A DNA stretch of 26,022 nucleotides, taken from NCBI GenBank assembly GCA_000435335.1, contig FR891306.1:1-26022 (forward strand). The letters are read 5' to 3'. The notes beneath the pieces are model-generated. The model was not told where the DNA came from. It did not search any database and was given only the letters and a program-made list of their open reading frames with translations. Each line of letters begins with the position of its first letter. The first letter of the stretch is position 1. The translations under genes and the position numbers were made by a program. Origin of the DNA: Clostridium sp. CAG:964 (GTDB taxonomy: Bacteria; Bacillota; Clostridia; Oscillospirales; Acutalibacteraceae). Shown one piece after another: positions 22,123 to 26,022 of this stretch.

Positions 22123-22901
22123 TAGTCATTCCACACTTTCCAAGGTGCCTTACCGCTTGTCCAAAGCTCCTCAAGCAGATTTTTTTCACGCAGTGTGTCC
22201 ATACACTGCCAAAAGCCGTTAAATTTGTAAGCACTAAGCTGGTTCCTTCTGGCACACTCCTCCAAAGGATAACGCTCAAACACTGTGCTGTCACCCTCGA
22301 TTAAATCAAATATTTCGGGCTGTAAAACCATATATCCGGCGTTTATCCAACCGCCGTCCTCTTTCTTTTTCTCTTTAAAGTCAGTAATAATGCTGTTATC
22401 ATTTATATCCAGCAAACCAAACCTGCCGCCCGGCTGAATAGCCGACAGCGTGGCGATGGTACCCTGCTTTTTATGGAAATCCACAAGCTCGTTAATATCA
22501 ATAGCCGAAACTGCGTCACCGTATGTAAGCAAAAACGGCTCGTTATGTATGAAATTCTTTATTCTTTTAATTCTGCCGCCTGTCATCGTATTCAGACCTG
22601 TATCAATAATAGTTACACGCCATGGCTCTGCAACATTTGAATGGATTGTAAGCTCGTTACCGTTTCTGAAATCAAATGTAATATTACTTCTGTGCAGATA
22701 GTAATCAGCAAAATACTCTTTAATTACATACTGCTTGTAGCCGGCACAAATAATAAAATCATTATATCCGTAGTAAGAATACTGCTTCATTATATGCCAT
22801 AAAATCGGCATTTCGCCTATCTCTATCATTGGCTTTGGACGTAAATGGCTCTCTTCGCTAATGCGTGTGCCGTAGCCTCCTGCTAAAATAATAACCTTCA
22901 T
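22122..22901 (-). CDS. rfbF: Glucose-1-phosphate cytidylyltransferase
   Basis: A 259-aa nucleotidyltransferase that makes CDP-glucose from CTP and alpha-D-glucose-1-phosphate. ATG 22901 is preceded by AAGGTAGG. The nucleotide-binding loop LAGGYGTRISEESHLRPKPM (6-25) carries the signature Arg and Lys, and ILWHIMKQYSYYG follows. The catalytic metal site is LTYGDAVSAID; the first Asp is kept, but the usual GDG/GDGVSD form is altered to GDAVSA. Later GGWINAGYMVLQPEIFD and the C-terminal FWQCMDTLREKNLLEELW are diagnostic of RfbF. It is the first gene of the operon, with a promoter at 22993-23021. Function is confident from the rfbFGH order. Confidence 0.95.
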   Translation of the reverse strand: MKVIILAGGYGTRISEESHLRPKPMIEIGEMPILWHIMKQYSYYGYNDFIICAGYKQYVIKEYFADYYLHRSNITFDFRNGNELTIHSNVAEPWRVTIIDTGLNTMTGGRIKRIKNFIHNEPFLLTYGDAVSAIDINELVDFHKKQGTIATLSAIQPGGRFGLLDINDNSIITDFKEKKKEDGGWINAGYMVLQPEIFDLIEGDSTVFERYPLEECARRNQLSAYKFNGFWQCMDTLREKNLLEELWTSGKAPWKVWND

Positions 22902-22992
22902 ATTAACCTACCTTTAAAACATTTTTTTATTTAGTAACCACTCATAGATTATGTGCAGTGATACTGTTCAATCGCACAAATATATACAATAT

Positions 22993-23021
22993 ATTTTATT
23001 ACATAAAGACTATTTTTTCAA
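22993..23021 (-). promoter_or_regulatory. Promoter of the rfbF operon
   Basis: On the minus strand TTGAAA (23016-23021), a 17-nt spacer and TAAAAT (22993-22998) are followed by a leader of about 85 nt before rfbF. Palindromic sequences overlap both elements, as operators would. Confidence 0.68.
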
Positions 23022-23116
23022 GGAATTTATACAATTTTATAATTTATTTAAATTCCTACTGCTGTACAACTAATGGGACAGCGGCCGCCGTTAGCAAACA
23101 TATTTTCGATTTTCTA

Positions 23117-23145
23117 TTGATTTTATGTCACTTAACTGCTACAAT
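23117..23145 (+). promoter_or_regulatory. Promoter of the coiled-coil/sigma-like operon
   Basis: TTGATT (23117-23122), a 17-nt spacer and TACAAT (23140-23145) would start RNA near 23152, inside the left arm of the leader hairpin. The leader to the ATG at 23279 is about 125 nt. Confidence 0.6.
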
Positions 23146-23146
23146 T

Positions 23147-23200
23147 AAAATATAAACAAATGTTTGTGTGGTGCTTGCAAGCATTTTTGTTTATATTTTT
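23147..23200 (+). promoter_or_regulatory. Self-complementary leader hairpin with T tract
   Basis: AAAATATAAACAAA (23147-23160) is the exact reverse complement of 23186-23199. The enclosed region has a perfect 12-bp palindrome TGCTTGCAAGCA (23172-23183). The right arm ends in a T run (23196-23200). It could act as a weak early terminator/attenuator, a 5'-end stabiliser or an operator. It is AT-rich, so an intrinsic terminator is only one possibility. Confidence 0.55.
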
Positions 23201-23278
23201 AAGCACACAGTCTTTCCCTGCTGTATGTTTTTATTTAAGCAGATAGTTTTACAGATAGAGAATAGGAGAATGTTAAAT

Positions 23279-23509
23279 ATGAATAACGGATTAATTAATT
23301 ATGCACTATGGGCTAATGAATACGAAGAACAAATGCAGACTTTAAACAGGAAAATTTTGGCTTTAAAAAAGGAGTGCAAAACTTGCACCGCCGTTTGTAC
23401 AGAGCTGGAGCTGAACAAACGGATAACCGGCTTGTACAGTATGTACCTGGAGTGCAAGCACACAGCACAGATGATGAGAAACCGTGCAAAGGAAAAGGAG
23501 GCGGCTTAA
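23279..23509 (+). CDS. Small helical (coiled-coil) protein upstream of sigma-like gene
   Basis: A 76-aa soluble protein of unknown function. The ATG at 23279 lies 10 nt after AGGAG (23264-23268); the in-frame ATG at 23270 is too close to that site, and an upstream frame open to 23168 crosses the leader hairpin. The sequence is charged and helical throughout (NEYEEQMQTLNRKILALKKE, then LELNKRITGLYSMYLECKH and a basic-acidic tail RNRAKEKEAA). Heptad-like hydrophobic spacing suggests a two-helix coiled coil. Three cysteines cluster in KECKTCTAVC. The TAA is immediately followed by the next ATG, and GGAGG in this gene's end serves as the next ribosome site, so the two products are made together and may interact. 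Confidence 0.7.
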   Translation: MNNGLINYALWANEYEEQMQTLNRKILALKKECKTCTAVCTELELNKRITGLYSMYLECKHTAQMMRNRAKEKEAA

Positions 23510-23812
23510 ATGAGGTCGTACGCAACAGACCCTGCAAGGCTTGAAAGTCTTTCACAAGCACTTGTTTACAGCCAATATTGTCAATCGCACAAAACCAATA
23601 AAGCCGACATTGAAAAAATGAAAAGCCATATTGCAAAGGCTGTTAAGCTGGAGCTTACGCAAAGACAGAGCTACTGTCTGACGCAGTATTACATATGCAA
23701 CCGAAAAATGGTTGACATAGCCAAGGAAATAGGCATATCCCCCTGCGTGGTAAGCAGACATATATCACGGGCGGTAGAAAAGCTAAAGAGTACACTGCCG
23801 TATTATTATTAA
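23510..23812 (+). CDS. Stand-alone sigma-70 region-4-like DNA-binding protein
   Basis: A 100-aa protein with only a sigma region-4 type helix-turn-helix. Residues about 45-97 read LELTQRQSYCLTQYY, then KMVDIAKEIGISPCVVSRHISRAVEKLKSTL, the standard sigma-4/LuxR-like arrangement with recognition helix SPCVVSRHISRA. Residues 1-45 are helical and polar. No region 2 (core-binding or -10 recognition) is present, so it cannot be a complete sigma factor. Such proteins in Clostridia and their phages act as anti-terminator-like or late-gene regulators or as split sigma subunits. ATG 23510 directly follows the partner gene's stop, with GGAGG 8 nt upstream. A terminator follows at 23829. Confidence 0.78.
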   Translation: MRSYATDPARLESLSQALVYSQYCQSHKTNKADIEKMKSHIAKAVKLELTQRQSYCLTQYYICNRKMVDIAKEIGISPCVVSRHISRAVEKLKSTLPYYY

Positions 23813-23828
23813 AAATATTAGCATTTAT

Positions 23829-23866
23829 AAAGGTGCAGCCAAAGCAAGGCCGCACCTTTATTTTTA
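23829..23866 (+). terminator. Intrinsic terminator of the sigma-like operon
   Basis: A 12-bp stem (AAAGGTGCAGCC 23829-23840 with GGCCGCACCTTT 23848-23859) has one A-C mismatch and a 7-nt loop, followed by ATTTTTAT. It sits 17 nt after the stop codon. Confidence 0.82.
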
Positions 23867-23920
23867 TAAGAGCATATGACATAAAACCAAAAATAAATTC
23901 AAGACTTTTTAAAGGTTTTG

Positions 23921-23929
23921 TGCTAAAAT
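23921..23929 (+). promoter_or_regulatory. Possible extended -10 promoter of the two-component operon
   Basis: TGCTAAAAT (TG at 23921-23922, TAAAAT at 23924-23929) fits an extended -10. No good -35 stands upstream. It is the only promoter-like element between the terminator at 23829-23866 and the regulator start at 23983. Confidence 0.4.
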
Positions 23930-23982
23930 ATGTATGTAAATCTACTATGGAATTTTATGCAAAATTATCGGGAGGGATTAAT

Positions 23983-24663
23983 GTGCGTATATTAGTAATT
24001 GAAGATGAGTTCAGTCTGGCTGACGCCCTTAGAGAAATATTAAAAAAAGAAAAATACATTGTTGACATTGCAACAGACGGTCAGGACGGTCTTGACCAAG
24101 CACTTACGGGCATTTACGACGCTATAGTGCTTGATGTTATGCTGCCGCTTATGAACGGCTTTCAGGTGCTTAGAAATTTGCGTGATGAGGGTATAGAAAC
24201 GCCTGTTTTAATGCTTACCGCAAAAAGCGAGCTTGACGACAAGGTGCGTGGCTTGGACTGCGGTGCGGATGATTACTTAACAAAGCCCTTTCAAACTAAA
24301 GAATTGTTGGCAAGGCTTCGTGCAATAACAAGAAGGAAGGGTGAAATTGAAAGCAATATAATTACCTTTGGAGATTTGCAGCTTAACACCGGTATAGGTG
24401 AAATTTCCTGTACAACCACCGGAAAAAGTATGAAGCTGGGACTAAAGGAATTTCAGCTGCTTGAGTTTTTGCTGAAAAACAAAAATCAAATTATAAGCAA
24501 GGAGCAAATTGTAGAAAAGCTGTGGGGCCTTGAAAGCGACAGCGAATACAACAACGCAGAGGTTTATGTTTCGTTTACCAGAAAAAAAATAAAATTTGTA
24601 GGCTCTAAGGTAGCAATAAAGGCAGTGCGTGGCTTAGGCTACACTTTGGAGGATGGCAAATGA
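23983..24663 (+). CDS. OmpR/PhoB-family response regulator
   Basis: A 226-aa two-component transcription factor. The GTG start at 23983 has GGAGGG 6 nt upstream; a longer open frame to 23833 begins inside the terminator. The receiver domain (1-118) has the acidic pocket Glu7-Asp8, the phospho-acceptor Asp51 (IVLDVMLP), Thr79 and Lys101 (LTKPF). The winged-helix output domain (about 128-222) has the LGLKEFQLLEFLLKNKNQIISKEQIVEKLWG signature region in two parts, and the wing AIKAVRGLGYTL. The TGA overlaps the kinase ATG by 4 nt, so the pair is coupled. The targets are unknown; the nearby envelope-related genes are only a hint. Confidence 0.95.
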   Translation: MRILVIEDEFSLADALREILKKEKYIVDIATDGQDGLDQALTGIYDAIVLDVMLPLMNGFQVLRNLRDEGIETPVLMLTAKSELDDKVRGLDCGADDYLTKPFQTKELLARLRAITRRKGEIESNIITFGDLQLNTGIGEISCTTTGKSMKLGLKEFQLLEFLLKNKNQIISKEQIVEKLWGLESDSEYNNAEVYVSFTRKKIKFVGSKVAIKAVRGLGYTLEDGK

Positions 24664-25895
24664 TAAAAAAGCTTAGAATAAAGCTTGTAACCGTACTAAC
24701 CCTTATACTCTCTCTTGTTTTGGGAGGAATATTAGCAGCAGTTAATATTTTTAACTACAATATTAATATGGAGGAGGCGTACCGCAGGCTTGGTATGATA
24801 ACCTCAAGAGCAATTATTCAGGATGATCCCTTGGCGGATTTTTCAAGCAATAGCTCAGGAGCATACGACAAAAACTACGGTGTAAGTGACTCTGAAATAT
24901 ATCTGTCGTATGTGGGGATTGACGATGAAATTAAAGGTATAACCGCAGCAAACGAAACTAATTACACCTATGAGCAAATATCCGCCTTTACAAGCAAAGC
25001 CCTATCACGCTCGGCAAAGCAGGGAAAAATAGACAAGCTTATATATACAATTACAGATATTAACTATGGTGCCTTCGGAAAGGCACATATAGTTGGATTT
25101 ATGAACAACTCCGATAATATTAACAATTTCAGCACAATGGCTGCAAGCTCTGTAATAATATGGCTTGTAGGTTCATTTATAATATTAATTTTGAGTCTTC
25201 TTCTTTCCATGTGGCTTATAAAGCCTGTTGAGGACGCCTTTAACAGACAAAAGCAATTTATATCCGACGCAAGCCACGAGCTGAAAACTCCTATAGCGGT
25301 TATAAGTGCTAACGCAGACATATTGGCAGGTGACATCGGCGAAAACAAATGGCTGGGATATATACAGTCCGAGTCGGAAAGAATGAGCAAGCTTATTAAC
25401 GACCTGCTTACACTCACACGAATAGAAATGCAGTCTGACAAAGCACAGTCAACACGCTTTGACATTTGCAATACCCTAATGGAGGTTACAATGCCATTTG
25501 AAAGCGTTTCCTTTGAAAAAGGCATTATTCTTGAGTGCGAGCCTGAGGGTGAAATTTTCATTAACGGCAACGAAGGACAAATTAAACAGGTTGTAGCTAT
25601 ATTGGTTGACAACGCAATAAAGCATTGCTATGACGGAGGCAGCGTAACAGTAACCGTAGTGCCCGCAGCAAAAAGCAGATGCAAAATAAGAGTGTCAAAC
25701 ACAGGGGAGCCGATACCGGAGGATGTACGGAAAAAGATTTTTGAACGCTTTTATCGTGCTGACGAATCACGAAACCGTGACAACAACCGCTACGGTCTGG
25801 GCTTGGCAATTGCAAAACAAATTGTCGATAACCACAACGGCAGCATTGATGTTAGCTGCGATATGGGCTATACCTCCTTTGAGGTTACAATATAA
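24660..25895 (+). CDS. Two-TM sensor histidine kinase
   Basis: A 411-aa membrane kinase that partners the preceding regulator. TM1 is about 9-30 and TM2 about 163-187. The 130-residue loop between them is a small extracytoplasmic sensor without a recognisable fold. The HAMP domain is lacking or very short: only about 15 residues separate TM2 from the dimerisation helix. The H-box is SDASHELKTP with His206, the N-box VDNAIKHC with Asn318, the F-box FERFYRADES and the G2 box GLGLAIAK (379-386). The G1 box reads VSNTGEPIP, with Asn for the usual Asp, a variant common in clostridial kinases. No terminator was found after the TAA; the transcript runs toward the repeat element at the window end. 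Confidence 0.93.
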   Translation: MIKKLRIKLVTVLTLILSLVLGGILAAVNIFNYNINMEEAYRRLGMITSRAIIQDDPLADFSSNSSGAYDKNYGVSDSEIYLSYVGIDDEIKGITAANETNYTYEQISAFTSKALSRSAKQGKIDKLIYTITDINYGAFGKAHIVGFMNNSDNINNFSTMAASSVIIWLVGSFIILILSLLLSMWLIKPVEDAFNRQKQFISDASHELKTPIAVISANADILAGDIGENKWLGYIQSESERMSKLINDLLTLTRIEMQSDKAQSTRFDICNTLMEVTMPFESVSFEKGIILECEPEGEIFINGNEGQIKQVVAILVDNAIKHCYDGGSVTVTVVPAAKSRCKIRVSNTGEPIPEDVRKKIFERFYRADESRNRDNNRYGLGLAIAKQIVDNHNGSIDVSCDMGYTSFEVTI

Positions 25896-25914
25896 TTGGG
25901 GATTTTTATATTCA

Positions 25915-26022
25915 GTGAGGCGGCTCGGCTTTGCCGTGACGAAGGGATTGTTAATTACTTTAAGCTATATGCTATTGTCTGAATTGGTGCTGTTAAGCAA
26001 TCCCTCAGTCAGCTTCGCTGAC
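25915..26022. repeat. Palindromic intergenic repeat element (continues beyond window)
   Basis: The last 108 nt contain a hairpin CGGC-TTT-GCCG (25926-25936), then GGGATTGTTAA (25944-25954) which is mirrored by TTAAGCAATCCC (25993-26004, one extra G). A perfect 6-bp hairpin GTCAGC-TTC-GCTGAC (26008-26022) ends exactly at the window edge. CCCTCAGTCAGCTTCGCTGAC-like units are familiar as dispersed intergenic repeats in gut Firmicutes. The structure suggests a MITE-like or REP-like element. Its full borders cannot be seen. Confidence 0.6.

Larger units (their letters stand above)
22902..23278. other. 377-nt divergent intergenic region between the CDP-sugar operon and the sigma-like operon
   Basis: No gene is seen. 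The region holds two divergent promoters (22993-23021 minus, 23117-23145 plus), a 14-bp self-complementary leader (23147-23199), a 9-bp inverted repeat AGGAATTTA/TAAATTCCT (23021-23029 and 23049-23057) next to the rfbF -35, and an AT palindrome with 8-bp arms (22978-22985 and 22989-22996) on the rfbF -10. A small GC-rich patch around 23080-23090 contrasts with the AT-rich surroundings. Confidence 0.6.

Noticed and set aside
23076..23096. GC-rich patch containing an 8-bp GCGGCCGC palindrome
   Set aside because: A single short palindrome with no flanking repeat or gene; most likely chance, so not called as an element.
23168..23278. N-terminal extension of the small coiled-coil protein with a hydrophobic, signal-like stretch
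   Set aside because: The extension runs through the leader hairpin, has no ribosome site at its start, and AGGAG sits 10 nt before the ATG at 23279.
22902..23278. Invertible promoter controlling the surface-sugar operon
   Set aside because: The inverted repeats present are short and do not flank the rfbF promoter as a pair, and no recombinase gene is in the window.

Overview
The window looks like chromosomal DNA of a low-GC, Gram-positive Clostridia, probably a gut member of the Oscillospiraceae/Ruminococcaceae/Lachnospiraceae. The signs are AT-rich intergenic DNA, strong GGAGG-type ribosome binding sites, several TTG starts, short intrinsic terminators, a DUF4250 gene, a YtrA-type GntR/ABC cassette, and a clostridial-style Lgt and NrdR. 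This assignment is inferred from gene content only. No rRNA, tRNA, CRISPR array, transposase or phage gene is visible.

Layout. 1-324: 3' part of tadA (+). 468-3803: a minus-strand operon of GntR repressor, ABC ATPase and ABC permease behind a promoter with a perfect inverted-repeat operator. 3961-4137: a DUF4250 gene with its own promoter and terminator. 4212-5804: HAD phosphatase and SDR oxidoreductase. 5957-9686: typA, a DEDDh exonuclease with a zinc ribbon, and a tRNA-dihydrouridine synthase, ending in a terminator. 9964-10839: a divergent radical SAM protein of the spore-photoproduct-lyase type. 10969-12048: an acidic membrane-anchored protein. 12230-12685: nrdR. 12771-15302: a TIM-barrel isomerase, lgt, and an Asn/Gln-rich repeat membrane protein, with an intrinsic terminator placed directly before lgt.

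The main accessory block is the minus-strand operon from 22901 down to 15413: rfbF, rfbG, rfbH, a GtrA-family membrane protein, a ThDP-dependent acetolactate-synthase-like enzyme, an NAD(P)-dependent epimerase/reductase and a GtrB/DPM1-like glycosyltransferase. Together these read as a pathway from glucose-1-phosphate via CDP-glucose to CDP-4-keto-3,6-dideoxyglucose, then addition of a two-carbon branch (as YerE does in yersiniose synthesis), reduction, transfer to a polyprenyl phosphate, and flipping across the membrane to decorate a surface polymer. The E3 iron-sulfur reductase that normally partners RfbH is not in the window.

Divergent from this operon is a two-gene transcription unit (76-aa coiled-coil protein plus a 100-aa stand-alone sigma-70 region-4 protein) preceded by a long self-complementary leader. 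It is followed by an OmpR-type response regulator and a two-TM histidine kinase. The window ends inside an intergenic element built of small hairpins and inverted repeats.
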